From NCBI GenBank assembly GCA_002392505.1, contig DGHD01000037.1, positions 1 to 43,914 on the forward strand: a stretch of DNA of 43,914 nt, written 5' to 3'. The notes beneath the pieces are model-generated. The model saw only the letters and a program-made list of their open reading frames with translations. It was not told the DNA's origin and did not search any database. The stretch is from Christensenella sp. UBA3857. Its GTDB lineage: Bacteria; Bacillota; Clostridia; Christensenellales; CAG-138. This document shows, in pieces, positions 1 through 9,302 of the stretch; position 1 is the stretch's first letter, and each line of letters begins with the position of its first letter. The position numbers and the translations under genes are program-made.

Positions 1-2
1 CA

Positions 3-3000
3 TTACCAGTTAATTACTGCCAAATCGGCGTCATACTTAAGTATCCTGTTAGCATCAACGACATCCAATTCACCGTCGCCGTTTGCATCGCCTGCCATGA
101 TCTGCAGGTTCTTGTTGATGAAGGGCTTGGTCATTGTATCGGCGTCATACTTCAGGATCGCGGTCGCATCGATAGCATCCACCGTGCCGTCAAGGTTAAA
201 GTCACCCCTGACAACGATCACGAGATTGACGTCCGCGTTGACCGTTACGGTGAACTTGTGCTCGCCGTTCTCGGTGGTGCACCGGATGGGCGTATAAGTA
301 CCGTCGCCATTGTCGATCGCAACGATGCAGGCAATATCATCGGTATAGGATACAGTGAACGTTACCTCGCCGTTGTAGAGCTGATCGGCAACAAGGCTGG
401 TCACAGCAGTGTCGGCGGTGTAATCCGTTACGTAGATGTGGTAACCGGTGGGTTCGACGGCCTCGAACTGAGCGGTGTAGGTCGCTTCGCCGTTGACAGG
501 AGCGATCTCGGGATCCCAACCGATGAAGTTATAGGTGGTCGTGCCTTCGGCGGGCTTAGCGGGGGTCTCGCCGTTGTACGCGGGAGTATCGCCGTAGGCT
601 ACCTCGCTCGTCTGGAGCACAGTGCCGTCATAGTTGACGAACTTGATGTTGTACTTATTGACAGTCGACTCGAACTGCGCAGTGTAGGTGGCTTCGCCGG
701 TAACTGCGGCGATCTCGGGATCCCAACCGGTGAAGGTGTAGGTGTACTGAGCGTCGCCGGGCTTAGCGGGGGTCTCGCCGTTGTACGCGGGAGTCTCGCC
801 GTAAGCTACCTCGCTCGTCTGGAGGACAGTGCCGTCATAGTTGACGAACTTGATGACGTACTTATTGACAGTCTCCTCGAACTGCGCGGTGTAGGTCGCT
901 TCACCGGTAACTGCGGCGATCTCGGGATCCCAACCGGTGAAGGTGTAGGTGTACTGAGCGTCGCCGGGCTTAGCGGGGGTCTCGCCGGTGTACGCGGGGG
1001 TCTCGCCGTAAGCTACCATACCCTGCTGGAGGACAGTGCCGTCATAGTTGACGAACTTGATGTTGTACTTATTGACAGTCGCCTCGAACTGCGCAGTGTA
1101 GGTGGCTTCGCCGGTAACTGCGGCGATCTCGGGATCCCAACCGGTGAAGGTGTAGGTGTACTGAGCGTCGCCGGGCTTAGCGGGGGTCTCGCCGTTGTAA
1201 GCGGGAGTATCGCCATAAGCTACCTCGCTCGTCTGGAGGACAGTGCCGTCATAGTTGACGAACTTGATGACGTACTTATTGACAGTCGCCTTGAACTGCG
1301 CAGTGTAGGTGGCCTCGCCGGTAACGGCAACGATCTCGGGATCCCAACCGGTGAAGGTGTAGGTGTACTGAGCGTCGCCGGGCTTAGCGGGAGTCTCGCC
1401 GGTGTACGCGGGAGTCTCGCCGTAAGCTACCTCGCTCGTCTGGAGCACAGTGTCGTCGTAGTTTTTCCACGTTACTGTGTACTTCTCTATCGTCCATATC
1501 GCATAGAGCGTGACGTCATGATTGAACATTACGGTGGCGCCGTTGCCATATAAGACTTGACCGTCAGGAGTCTCCGCCCACCCTTCGAAATTGTGTCCTT
1601 CGCGGGTGAACATGATCGCCTTCAGCGAAACATAAGATTCTGCGTTGTATATGAACTCCTGTGTATCTGTTCGTCCGCTGCCGTCGTTGGCGTCAAAGGT
1701 AATAGTGAATTTTTTACCGATTTGTACGGTATCCGAATAGGATCTCCCATCCAATTCAACAGTCGCGGTGTAGCTTATATAAGTTGAAAGACTATCGTCA
1801 ATTACGATTTCCGTTGCCGTAATGGTCTCAACATGTTCCGGATCCCTTGCGCACGTGAATGTGGCCTTTGCCCACGACAAATCATCCGCCCATTCCCAAA
1901 CAGGCTCGCCCCAATCGTGACCGAGGGCAGGGGTCTGCTCAGTTATACTGTTGGTATAAGTCCTTCCGTTGAAAGTTACTTCAGCAGTAAAAGTCCTGAG
2001 ACCCGCATCCTCACAAGTCGGCGATGCGGTGTCGGCATATGTGATCGTCTCGGCGGCGACCGTCTGCGTATGGTTCGGATCATTCGCGCAGGTGAACGTC
2101 GCCGTTGCGTCGGTATAGCCGGTCCATGTCCAACTCGGTCCGCCCCATTTGTGGAACACGGCATAATAAGTAACGTTTCCGGTCACGTTGGGTAAGGTTG
2201 AAATAACCGTACCGTCAATGCTGTCCGACCAGCCCGCGAACGTGTAAGTGTACTGTGCATCCGCAGCTTTAACGGGAGTTTCGCCGTCATAGGAGGGCGC
2301 TGCGCCCGCCTCGACTCCGGTGTCCGTTTCAAGAACTGCGGTGCCGTCATCGTTCATCCATGTTACGGTGAAGGTATTCTGTTTCCACTGGGCATAGAGA
2401 GTGGTATCTGCGGAAAGCGTGATCTGATCGCCGGCAGCGTATGCAACACCCGTGCCGTCGGCCTTTGTGTTCCATCCGTCAAATATGCTGCCGGTCGGTG
2501 CCGTGAAGCCGTTTGCCGCAACGGTGAACTGAGTGCCGGAAAGCCCGCTTGACGAAGCCATCTCGCCGGAGCCGCCGTTCGCGTCATAAGACAGCGTAAC
2601 GGGTCGGGCGGTGGTCCACACGTTTACTCCATTGCCGTTGATCATGCCGTACCACGTGGTCTTAGTAAGCGAATTATAATCGGTCTGACCGTCATCGACG
2701 GCTGCATCAAAATTAGTAATGCCCTTTATGGGAACGTAAGCAACGGTTACGCTTGCAGCGTTTTGATTATCTGACTGCGTCCACTCTTTTATGGTGCCGT
2801 TGGAAAGCGTCCCGGTGATATTGATCGTACCCGTTCCGGTAAGATAATTGTAGCCGTTGCCGTATGTCGTCAGCCCGGTAAGCTGGTTCGTTACATACAA
2901 ACCGCCGGCAACGTTCATCGTTCCGTCGACGTTCAGCTTTGCGCTTCCGACGTTTGCGGCTGTATTTGAAGCATAGCTCAAGCCGGACAGCCTGGTGAAC

Positions 3001-5240
3001 GCCGTCGGATAAGCTGCAGCGGAATAACCAGTGAGCGCTTTGAACCCGTAATCATTTGCGCGGTAAAGCACAAGCCTTTTCCCGCTTGCGATATTGAGAG
3101 TTCCCCCCTCCTTAACGTCTACAAGCGCGCCGGGAAGAAGCTTTGTATTGTAGTTCAGCGTCAGGCTGCCGCCATTCATGATCTCAATGGCATAGCAGTA
3201 GTTGATAGGCAGATCGTAATTCGATGTATCTATTGTTTCCGAAAAGCCCGAAGCGCTGACAGTAATAACGAACTTTCCGGACTGTATATCGCTTCCGGAC
3301 TCCGCGCGGAATATGGTTTTATTATTATATGGGCTCGCCGGGCTGAACGATTTGGTCAGGCTGCCGCTGCTGATATTGAAAAGCGCGTTGCTGCTGCCAA
3401 TAGCGGTAACGGATCCGTTGCTCTTTATACCGCTGATCGAAATACAGTAGCATGCCGTCAATGTTGCGCCCTTTACGTATGTGGTGGTCACCTCATTCGT
3501 TTTTAAGAAGAAGCAGTTGAACGGGAACGCGCCGTTACTTCCGGTAACGGTAGGCAGTACGTATACCGAGCGCATATCGCGGATTTCCATAAGCTCATAC
3601 ACGGTGCCGCCGGACGCGACGTTGACCTTGCCGGGGCCGGTGATCATGCCGTATGCGCAAAGCTTTCCGCCGGAAGCAACGTTCACCGTGCCGTTTATTA
3701 TCAGCTGACCGACGCCGCCGGTCGCTCGTCCGTTGACGCCGTCGTTGGTACCCTGTACGCCGCTTGCAACAAGGCTGCCCTGCACCGTGACTGTTCCGTT
3801 GATGGTTGCCTTTGCAAAAATACTGGCTGCAGTACTCTCCGCAAGTCTTTGAAGATCCGCAGTTGCGGGATCGTCCCAGCTGCGCTGCACGGAAAGCGTT
3901 TTACCGTTCGGGATAGTGAAATCCCCGTTCAGCACGATATTGCCCAAAAGCACGACCACGCTGTTTGCGCTGAAAGCTTCATTTAGGGTCTTATAATATG
4001 CCGTTGCAGTGGAGTTTCTGGCAATGTACTGATCCGCCGCATTCACGGTCGTACCGGAAGGCGTTTTGTAGGAGTAGGAGGCATTGGAATACCCATTGCT
4101 GCCCATGGTGACCGTAACAGCCGGAATGTAAAGCGCGTACGCAGTCGTATTGGCGTTCAAGGCGAAATCATAGTTTTTTTGGAATATTTCCTGTCCGTCG
4201 ATCTTCCACCCGATATGGAAATATCCGCTGGGTACTGTAGTAACAGACAGAGCTACCGAAGTCCCGCCCAGTGCATCTGTAAGCGCGGCAACGGTTCCGC
4301 CGGACGGTATGGTGACGGCAGTACCGTTTACGGCGATCTTGCCGCCGCCTATTAAATTCCCCGCGCAGTCGCAGTTGCCGACCGTCAGAGAATAGTTCTC
4401 GGCAACGGGAGTTATCTCAAAATTTGTAACGCCTGCAGTATAGGTGTAGGTCGTGGTGTCTACATCAGCGCTGCTCTGATTGTTGAAGAATCCATAGAAG
4501 TATACGAATAAGTATTGCCCTGCCTGGATCGATTCGGATACGCTCCCCGTTGCACTGACAGTCTTTGAAAGATCGGTTTTTACGGTGTTGGAGCGCACCG
4601 TGCCGGCCTTGATCTGGGCGATCGTAGGAGCAGAAGAAGTCGTCTTTAACGTGTAGACCCCTTCCATGATATTGCCCTGTCCGTCCGAAGCGCTGATGGT
4701 CAGGTTCGAAGAAAAGTTAAATGTTATGTTGACGTCCGCCAGGGCCTGGATCTTGATCACCTTCGAGTTCACTTTGGCGCAAAGCGCTCCGTTCTCTCCG
4801 CAGCCCTTATAGTCGCTCACAGCAGTGCTTGAAAGGCTGCCTGTTACGCCTGTGCTGCTGCTGTTTTTCGCCCATGCGAGGTCGTTAGTAGGGGTGGGAA
4901 CATAGGTGTTGGATGTCTGACCGTTTCTTGACGTGTGGTATGAATAATAGTTGCCCGGACTAGTAACATATGCACCGCTGCCTGTCGAAAGTGTCGCATA
5001 TCCTGACGGCACGAAAGTCGAATCGATATCGACGTAAGAAGCAACGTTTCCGCCCGTCGTAACGGTGGCAACGCTCTGCAGAGGATCGTCAGCAGAATCG
5101 ACAACTATATTCGCACTTATCCCCTCTGTTTGGGCAGGGGCTTCAACCTGTTCCTCGGCATGGGCTTCGGGGATAAAGCCGAGGATCAACACAAAGGAAA
5201 TAATTAAAGCAATAAACCGTTCGCAAATTTTTACTATCAT
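3..5240 (-). CDS. Giant secreted surface protein with InlB-type repeats and C-terminal dockerin
   Basis: This protein is about 1745 aa and begins with a signal peptide (basic MIVKICERF, then a hydrophobic stretch ending in AHAEE). The first ~900 residues are Thr/Ser/Gly/Asn-rich with many short beta-strand-like segments, as in secreted adhesins; I do not recognise a catalytic domain there. Then come diverged Listeria-Bacteroides (InlB B-type) repeats (YDANGGSG...FDGWNT...LYAQWK), followed by about five nearly identical 69-aa repeats (NYDGTVLQTSEV...FTGWDPEI...YTAQF). The C-terminus is a type I dockerin with two calcium-loop/helix repeats (GDFNLDGTVDAIDATAIL and GDANGDGELDVVDANRIL). I chose the ATG at 5240 because AAAGGCGG lies just upstream and the signal peptide follows; the in-frame start at 5294 has no ribosome site. 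There is no sortase motif, so retention is probably through dockerin-cohesin binding. The ligand is unknown. Confidence 0.85.
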   Translation of the reverse strand: MIVKICERFIALIISFVLILGFIPEAHAEEQVEAPAQTEGISANIVVDSADDPLQSVATVTTGGNVASYVDIDSTFVPSGYATLSTGSGAYVTSPGNYYSYHTSRNGQTSNTYVPTPTNDLAWAKNSSSTGVTGSLSSTAVSDYKGCGENGALCAKVNSKVIKIQALADVNITFNFSSNLTISASDGQGNIMEGVYTLKTTSSAPTIAQIKAGTVRSNTVKTDLSKTVSATGSVSESIQAGQYLFVYFYGFFNNQSSADVDTTTYTYTAGVTNFEITPVAENYSLTVGNCDCAGNLIGGGKIAVNGTAVTIPSGGTVAALTDALGGTSVALSVTTVPSGYFHIGWKIDGQEIFQKNYDFALNANTTAYALYIPAVTVTMGSNGYSNASYSYKTPSGTTVNAADQYIARNSTATAYYKTLNEAFSANSVVVLLGNIVLNGDFTIPNGKTLSVQRSWDDPATADLQRLAESTAASIFAKATINGTVTVQGSLVASGVQGTNDGVNGRATGGVGQLIINGTVNVASGGKLCAYGMITGPGKVNVASGGTVYELMEIRDMRSVYVLPTVTGSNGAFPFNCFFLKTNEVTTTYVKGATLTACYCISISGIKSNGSVTAIGSSNALFNISSGSLTKSFSPASPYNNKTIFRAESGSDIQSGKFVITVSASGFSETIDTSNYDLPINYCYAIEIMNGGSLTLNYNTKLLPGALVDVKEGGTLNIASGKRLVLYRANDYGFKALTGYSAAAYPTAFTRLSGLSYASNTAANVGSAKLNVDGTMNVAGGLYVTNQLTGLTTYGNGYNYLTGTGTINITGTLSNGTIKEWTQSDNQNAASVTVAYVPIKGITNFDAAVDDGQTDYNSLTKTTWYGMINGNGVNVWTTARPVTLSYDANGGSGEMASSSGLSGTQFTVAANGFTAPTGSIFDGWNTKADGTGVAYAAGDQITLSADTTLYAQWKQNTFTVTWMNDDGTAVLETDTGVEAGAAPSYDGETPVKAADAQYTYTFAGWSDSIDGTVISTLPNVTGNVTYYAVFHKWGGPSWTWTGYTDATATFTCANDPNHTQTVAAETITYADTASPTCEDAGLRTFTAEVTFNGRTYTNSITEQTPALGHDWGEPVWEWADDLSWAKATFTCARDPEHVETITATEIVIDDSLSTYISYTATVELDGRSYSDTVQIGKKFTITFDANDGSGRTDTQEFIYNAESYVSLKAIMFTREGHNFEGWAETPDGQVLYGNGATVMFNHDVTLYAIWTIEKYTVTWKNYDDTVLQTSEVAYGETPAYTGETPAKPGDAQYTYTFTGWDPEIVAVTGEATYTAQFKATVNKYVIKFVNYDGTVLQTSEVAYGDTPAYNGETPAKPGDAQYTYTFTGWDPEIAAVTGEATYTAQFEATVNKYNIKFVNYDGTVLQQGMVAYGETPAYTGETPAKPGDAQYTYTFTGWDPEIAAVTGEATYTAQFEETVNKYVIKFVNYDGTVLQTSEVAYGETPAYNGETPAKPGDAQYTYTFTGWDPEIAAVTGEATYTAQFESTVNKYNIKFVNYDGTVLQTSEVAYGDTPAYNGETPAKPAEGTTTYNFIGWDPEIAPVNGEATYTAQFEAVEPTGYHIYVTDYTADTAVTSLVADQLYNGEVTFTVSYTDDIACIVAIDNGDGTYTPIRCTTENGEHKFTVTVNADVNLVIVVRGDFNLDGTVDAIDATAILKYDADTMTKPFINKNLQIMAGDANGDGELDVVDANRILKYDADLAVINW
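462..1478 (-). repeat. Tandem 207-bp coding repeats (about 4.9 copies)
   Basis: The same landmark (gtacttattg on the plus strand) recurs at 651, 858, 1065 and 1272, with a diverged version at 1479, giving an exact 207-bp period, which is 69 codons. The copy nearest the gene's 3' end (462-650) has drifted most. The repeats are in frame and encode InlB-type modules of the surface protein. High identity between units makes copy-number change by slippage or unequal recombination likely, and also makes this stretch easy to collapse in assembly. Confidence 0.9.
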
Positions 5241-5304
5241 TACCTGTACCGCCTTTTTGTTTTTAAAAAAATTATTATAAAGCCGATCGTTCAACGTATC
5301 TGTT

Positions 5305-5994
5305 CTATTTACCGCTGTTCCGGCTTTTTTTGCCCTTCCAATGTTTTAGCGTAACATATACGGACAAGCCTGCCGCGATACTGATCAACGACCAAAGGTG
5401 CGACCAGTCGATCGTCTTTCCGTACGATGACTCCCTGAAAAACTCAAGAATAAATCGAAGACTTCCGTAGGACAGCAAATACAGCGGGTATACTTCGCCG
5501 TGCGTTTTGCCCTTGACCACCTTGGGAATGAAATACGCCATGAATGCGATATAATAGACTATCTCTATCTCTCTCGTTGGCCAGCAAAGCGCGGAGCCTT
5601 CTGAGATCAGCCGTCCCTTGCAGCAGCCTGCAAAAAGGCAGTTGATCCGGGCGAGAAGCAGCGTGGCTATCAAACATATTGAAAAGATATCAAATACATC
5701 CGAAAGCGGACGTTTGAATATCTTTGCTCCGACAAAATACCCTATCGGCATAAAGAATACGGCGCCATATAAGCTCATCGCTTCCGGATGTCCTTCGATC
5801 GCGGCGAAAATCCGGACGCAAAACACGCCATAAACCACATGAAGAACCGAGATCAGTAAAACTACCCATGCTTTGGCTTTTAAGCGTTTGCGAAGCTTGA
5901 GCAGCCAAATTATCGTAAAGACCCCGGCTAACGACAATAAAAGCAAAAGCCGATGGGCCGTCGCCCACATAACAACCTTATCGATCTCTACCAC
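5305..5994 (-). CDS. Lgt-like (prolipoprotein diacylglyceryl transferase family) membrane protein
   Basis: This is a 229-aa polytopic membrane protein with about six or seven hydrophobic segments. It carries two blocks typical of the Lgt family: ARINCLFAGCCKG around residues 113-125 and YGSLRFILEFFRE near residue 180. Classical Lgt moves diacylglycerol from phosphatidylglycerol to the lipobox cysteine of prolipoproteins. This copy is shorter than usual Lgt (about 260-290 aa), so it may be a paralog acting on a special substrate. The frame opens with GTG at 5994 after a GGAAAG-like site; an ATG at 5970 is possible. It lies between the giant surface protein and the fibre operon on the same strand, but hairpins separate it from the latter. 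Family is well supported; the exact reaction is inferred. Confidence 0.7.
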   Translation of the reverse strand: MVEIDKVVMWATAHRLLLLLSLAGVFTIIWLLKLRKRLKAKAWVVLLISVLHVVYGVFCVRIFAAIEGHPEAMSLYGAVFFMPIGYFVGAKIFKRPLSDVFDIFSICLIATLLLARINCLFAGCCKGRLISEGSALCWPTREIEIVYYIAFMAYFIPKVVKGKTHGEVYPLYLLSYGSLRFILEFFRESSYGKTIDWSHLWSLISIAAGLSVYVTLKHWKGKKSRNSGK

Positions 5995-6141
5995 CTCTAT
6001 CTTTCCGGGCTTCCTGATTATTTACAGTCAAATACGCGAGCTATAAGTCATTATCGCAAGGATCGGCAGCGCCGGGTCCTTTTTATCACAATGCCGAACG
6101 CCTAAAAAAGGCGTTCAGCAACGGGGATTTTTAGCATTAAA

Positions 6142-6169
6142 ACCTGCCGGGCGTTTTCACCCGGCAGGT
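6142..6169 (-). terminator. Terminator of the SipW/TasA-like operon
   Basis: A perfect 10-bp stem (ACCTGCCGGG with CCCGGCAGGT, 8-nt loop) sits just after the stop at 6177 and is followed on the minus strand by TTTTAAT. A second hairpin lies further downstream at 6096-6116 (GAACGCC with GGCGTTC). Together they close the operon before the Lgt-like gene. Confidence 0.7.
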
Positions 6170-6176
6170 ATTTATA

Positions 6177-7223
6177 TCAATTTTTGCTTATTGTTCCGTC
6201 GTCATTTACGGTGCAGCCCCACTCGGTCGTGACTGCGCCGCCGGCGGCCTGTATGGTCTGGGTAACGACGGTGACGGAGAGAGTACAGCCCTCGGGCGCC
6301 TCGCCTATCGCGCTGAAGAGCTTGACGAGGTCGGAAGCTGTTTCGCCCTCCGCAACGGGATCAGTGTAATAATAGAATCCGTCAGAATCGCAGCAGAACC
6401 ATTTACCGTCGGTATTGAATCTGTAATCGACGCCCTCAACGACCTTCTTTGCGTACACGACGCCGTCCGCCATCTTCCAGTTGACGACGACAGTCGCGCG
6501 GACGTATACGGGGTAATCCTCGTTGCCGGGTTTTACGTCGACGGTACCGTCGTTCTCATGAACGACCTCTGCCGCGTTTTGCTTTGCGGGCGTATACGTA
6601 CCGGTTGTGCCTTTACCTACATAATCTTTATTGAATGCGGATGCAGGGGTGCTTCCGTCCGTTTGCTTTAACATGTACGGATAGAAATCAAGCTCGGCTT
6701 CACCTTCGGCGACGGTGACTTTTTTTTCGGACAGGATGTAGATCCTATCGTTAGAATTCAGATTTGTCAAAACCTCATAATATGCGTAAATATCTCCGCC
6801 ATTTTTGCCGGTCTTTCCTTCAAGCTTCGTCCACTTTGAGCCGTCAACGGTAAACTCGATATTGCCGGACTTTACGATCTCTGCGTAAAGATACGCGGGG
6901 ATCTCGGTCTTTCCATCAATTTTAACAAACGGATCCCTGGGCAGTTCGACCCCGGGCATGACGATGAAGGAGTTGGAATCGACGGGTTCTCCTTCGGTCT
7001 TAAGCAGATATGATCCGTCGGTTTTCCGCTCCGCAAGCGGTTCTTTAATATAAATATCGGAGGCGAGACCCGCGTCGATTATCAGCTTTCCCGGAATGCT
7101 TATATCCTTCCTGTATTTTGCGGAAATGCCGAAGCCCGCGCTTATCGCGGCAACGAGCAGCAGCGCCAACGCCGCGTAGAGGATCGCCCTCTTTTTCTTG
7201 AAAAATTCCTTGACTTTATTCAT
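6177..7223 (-). CDS. SipW-cluster secreted protein, 348 aa
   Basis: A short basic N-terminus is followed by one hydrophobic segment (residues 12-33) and a largely beta-rich extracellular region. Its second half contains the pattern VYVRATVVVNW...GKWFCCDSDGFYYYTDPVAEGE...TQTIQA...TEWG, which I associate with large accessory proteins encoded beside clostridial SipW-type signal peptidases. It lacks the ARVAKW-type motif seen in the TasA-like protein. The start has a strong GAGGAGG site that overlaps the stop of the 161-aa gene upstream, so translation is coupled. It is the last gene before the operon terminator. A role as fibre or surface component is inferred from context; no enzymatic motif is visible. 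Confidence 0.72.
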   Translation of the reverse strand: MNKVKEFFKKKRAILYAALALLLVAAISAGFGISAKYRKDISIPGKLIIDAGLASDIYIKEPLAERKTDGSYLLKTEGEPVDSNSFIVMPGVELPRDPFVKIDGKTEIPAYLYAEIVKSGNIEFTVDGSKWTKLEGKTGKNGGDIYAYYEVLTNLNSNDRIYILSEKKVTVAEGEAELDFYPYMLKQTDGSTPASAFNKDYVGKGTTGTYTPAKQNAAEVVHENDGTVDVKPGNEDYPVYVRATVVVNWKMADGVVYAKKVVEGVDYRFNTDGKWFCCDSDGFYYYTDPVAEGETASDLVKLFSAIGEAPEGCTLSVTVVTQTIQAAGGAVTTEWGCTVNDDGTISKN

Positions 7224-7234
7224 GGGATGCCTCC

Positions 7235-7720
7235 TCAGTTGACCTGTTCGAAGGAAACGTTGACGTTGAAGTCATACTCGCCGCCGGCTGCGGGATTGAT
7301 GATCTCTATAACAAGGGGGACTTTGATCGGCGTATGCTTGGGAGGAATGACGCCGACGTTCGTCCATGTGAAGGTAGTGGTAGTACCGTCCGAGCTAGAC
7401 GTGCCGGCGTTTTCATTCAGCTTCGGGTCAACGATACCACTCACGTCTTTATTAAATGTCAGCACAACGGTATATCTGACCGCGGTCTCGGAATTATTGC
7501 TGAGTGTGATGGTATAATTCCTGACATTCGTGTCTTCCGTTCCACCGCTCATGACCGCATCTACGTTAAACGACGCGACACGGGCAAGATCTGCCCCCGC
7601 GCTCTTTGAAACGAACTTTGCGAACATTCCCGAGGCTAAACAGCTCGTTGCGATCGCAAGGCAGACGATGAGCACTGCAACATCAGCAAAGATCCCCTTG
7701 GATGCTTTCTTGTGTTTCAT
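7235..7720 (-). CDS. Camelysin/TasA-like small SipW-type substrate, 161 aa
   Basis: The N-terminus is an atypical signal peptide (residues 8-31 hydrophobic) followed by MFAKFVSKSAGADLARVASFNVDA. This is close to the conserved segment after the cleavage site in SipW-dependent proteins (FAKYV...ARVAKW). The rest is a compact beta-sandwich-like sequence (YTITLSNNSETAVRYTVVL ... YDFNVNVSFEQV), as expected of camelysin/TasA-fold proteins, which form extracellular fibres in Bacillus. A GGGAGGT ribosome site precedes the ATG. It lies directly after a SipW-type peptidase and before the 348-aa protein. I infer it is a fibre subunit or accessory processed by one of the two local peptidases. Confidence 0.72.
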   Translation of the reverse strand: MKHKKASKGIFADVAVLIVCLAIATSCLASGMFAKFVSKSAGADLARVASFNVDAVMSGGTEDTNVRNYTITLSNNSETAVRYTVVLTFNKDVSGIVDPKLNENAGTSSSDGTTTTFTWTNVGVIPPKHTPIKVPLVIEIINPAAGGEYDFNVNVSFEQVN

Positions 7721-7769
7721 AGATATACCTCCCTGACTGGATAACGCGGGTCTTCCCGCTTAAAGGCCG

Positions 7770-8459
7770 TTACCGGCCGGACTGTTCTTTTTCGGCGTCA
7801 GCCGTTTCGCCGAGTTTTTGGCGGAGCTCGGCGATCTCCTTTTCCATTGCGGTGCGGGGATCCGAAGCCTCTGCGCCGATCTTTTCGCGCAGCTCGGCGA
7901 TCTCCTTTTCGATCTCCGTCTTTTTCGATTCCTCCGTCTTCTCCTCTTCCCTTGTGCGGATGGAGAGAAGCAGCAGTATGAACAGGACGATTAGTATCAT
8001 TATCATCCCGGGCACGGTCTTGATGAAGCGCATGACCGCGCCGACAAACGGGACGGCGAAGAGCACTTTGCCCTTGATCCTTGAGACGACGACCGGATCA
8101 TCCGGGGCGTTATTGGCGTCCCCCTGGGTGATCACGGTACCGGAGCCGTCGTCCGCTTCGATGACGCGGTGTACGACGGGAGTTCCGCCCGTCTGATACA
8201 CCACTATGTCTCCGACTTTGAAATTTTTTGCCTTGACGGCGAATATCAGGTCGTTGACGTGATACGTCGGCTCCATACTGCCGGAGAGGATCACTCCGAC
8301 GCCGAAGCCCAAAGGCATGGGGAGCGTTTCGTTCCTTACCGCCTTTACGACAAGGCTGTAGACGCAGCAGTACACCACGAGGACCGCCAATATGAGGGCA
8401 ATTATCCTGCCGGCGTTCATCTTAACATTTTTGGGTGTTTTGGTCTCGCTGCCGTCCAT
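7770..8459 (-). CDS. sipW: SipW/ER-type signal peptidase I with coiled-coil tail
   Basis: This 229-aa protein has an N-terminal membrane segment (about 18-40), the catalytic block VILSGSMEPTYHVNDLI (nucleophile Ser61), a FKVGDIVVYQ strand, VVHRVIEADD (His97) and TQGDANNAPD. Histidine rather than lysine is the second catalytic residue, which marks the archaeal/ER-type subclass to which Bacillus SipW belongs. A second membrane segment (about 150-168) precedes an unusual, highly charged tail in which the phrase MEKEIAELRQKLG or EKEIAELREKIG occurs twice; it should form a cytoplasmic coiled coil. SipW-class enzymes release TasA-type fibre proteins, matching the neighbours here. AAGG lies six bases before the ATG. 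Confidence 0.88.
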   Translation of the reverse strand: MDGSETKTPKNVKMNAGRIIALILAVLVVYCCVYSLVVKAVRNETLPMPLGFGVGVILSGSMEPTYHVNDLIFAVKAKNFKVGDIVVYQTGGTPVVHRVIEADDGSGTVITQGDANNAPDDPVVVSRIKGKVLFAVPFVGAVMRFIKTVPGMIMILIVLFILLLLSIRTREEEKTEESKKTEIEKEIAELREKIGAEASDPRTAMEKEIAELRQKLGETADAEKEQSGR

Positions 8460-8483
8460 TTGAGCCTTGATCCTTACGCTGAA

Positions 8484-9302
8484 TTATTCGGCCGCCTCCG
8501 CCGCCTTCTCCTTCTTTTCACGGCGGTTATCCTGTACGCGCCTGATGATGGCGAATACGAGCACGACCGCGCTGATCGCTATGAGCACGATGCCCCACTG
8601 GATCATGGAGCTGCCGCCGGTATGCGGCGGGGTGGGGGTCTCGCCCTCTACTATAATAAGGAAGCCGATCAGTGCGTCGTCCGCCTCGTCCCACGCGGCC
8701 TTGTTGCCGAGATAGGTATCGATGGGATCGGACTCATAAATGCCGGGCTCGATCTCGTCGCCGCGCTCGAAGATCCAGTACCAGTTGATGTCGAAGTCCT
8801 GAATGGCCTTGGGATCGACCGTGCCGGTCACGGCTTTGTCGCCGATAAGATCGTCGACGGTAACGCCCTCGGGCAACAGGGACTCATAATCGGTCGCGGG
8901 AACGGAGCCCTCCGCTTTGAAATCGCCGTAGAGCTCAAGTATGTCGCATTCCTTTATCATCCACGCGAGCGCGGTGTAGGTGATGGTATCGTCGCTGTCG
9001 TTCTTGAGCCTGATGGTGGTGGGCAGCTCCGTACCGGGAGCGAACACGTTATCCTCGTTCTCGGAATTGACGTTCTGATAATAGGTGGAGAAGAAGGAAA
9101 GCTCCGCAATACCGTCCTCATGGACGACGGTATTTTCATCCCATGTGAGCTTCTGGTTGGCGAACGTCAGCAGATGCTGGGGGCTCTCCGCCCTGCCCGC
9201 ATAAGTCAGAAGCACTATCAGAGGAAGCGTTATGACCTCCAGAATGAACAGGACCAGTATGGTGGGCAGGAGCCACCTGTTCGTCCTCTTTGCTTTACTC
9301 AT
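8484..9302 (-). CDS. Membrane-anchored TasA-like paralog with PxTG-type sorting tail, 272 aa
   Basis: The N-terminus has a basic head and one hydrophobic segment (residues 10-35). The extracellular part shares a C-terminal pattern with the 312-aa TasA-like protein: WYWIFERGDE...DTYLGNKAA here against WSWKFEQEN...DTYLGNVAA there. So it is probably the same fold family, though it lacks ARVAKW. The end is organised like a sortase signal: PTPPHTGG, a hydrophobic helix, then RRVQDNRREKK. The motif departs from LPxTG, and no sortase gene lies in the window; a plain membrane anchor is the alternative. A GAAGGGAGA site precedes the ATG. Lying between the TasA-like gene and sipW, it could anchor the fibre to the cell, by analogy with TapA; this is inference. 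Confidence 0.68.
   Translation of the reverse strand: MSKAKRTNRWLLPTILVLFILEVITLPLIVLLTYAGRAESPQHLLTFANQKLTWDENTVVHEDGIAELSFFSTYYQNVNSENEDNVFAPGTELPTTIRLKNDSDDTITYTALAWMIKECDILELYGDFKAEGSVPATDYESLLPEGVTVDDLIGDKAVTGTVDPKAIQDFDINWYWIFERGDEIEPGIYESDPIDTYLGNKAAWDEADDALIGFLIIVEGETPTPPHTGGSSMIQWGIVLIAISAVVLVFAIIRRVQDNRREKKEKAAEAAE

Noticed and set aside
462..1478. CRISPR-like periodic repeats
   Set aside because: The period is 207 bp, repeats are contiguous and in frame, and there are no unique spacers; they encode protein modules.
258..1553. 431-codon plus-strand open frame across the repeat region
   Set aside because: It is antisense to the 207-bp coding repeats, and its own repeats merely mirror them; it has no ribosome site.
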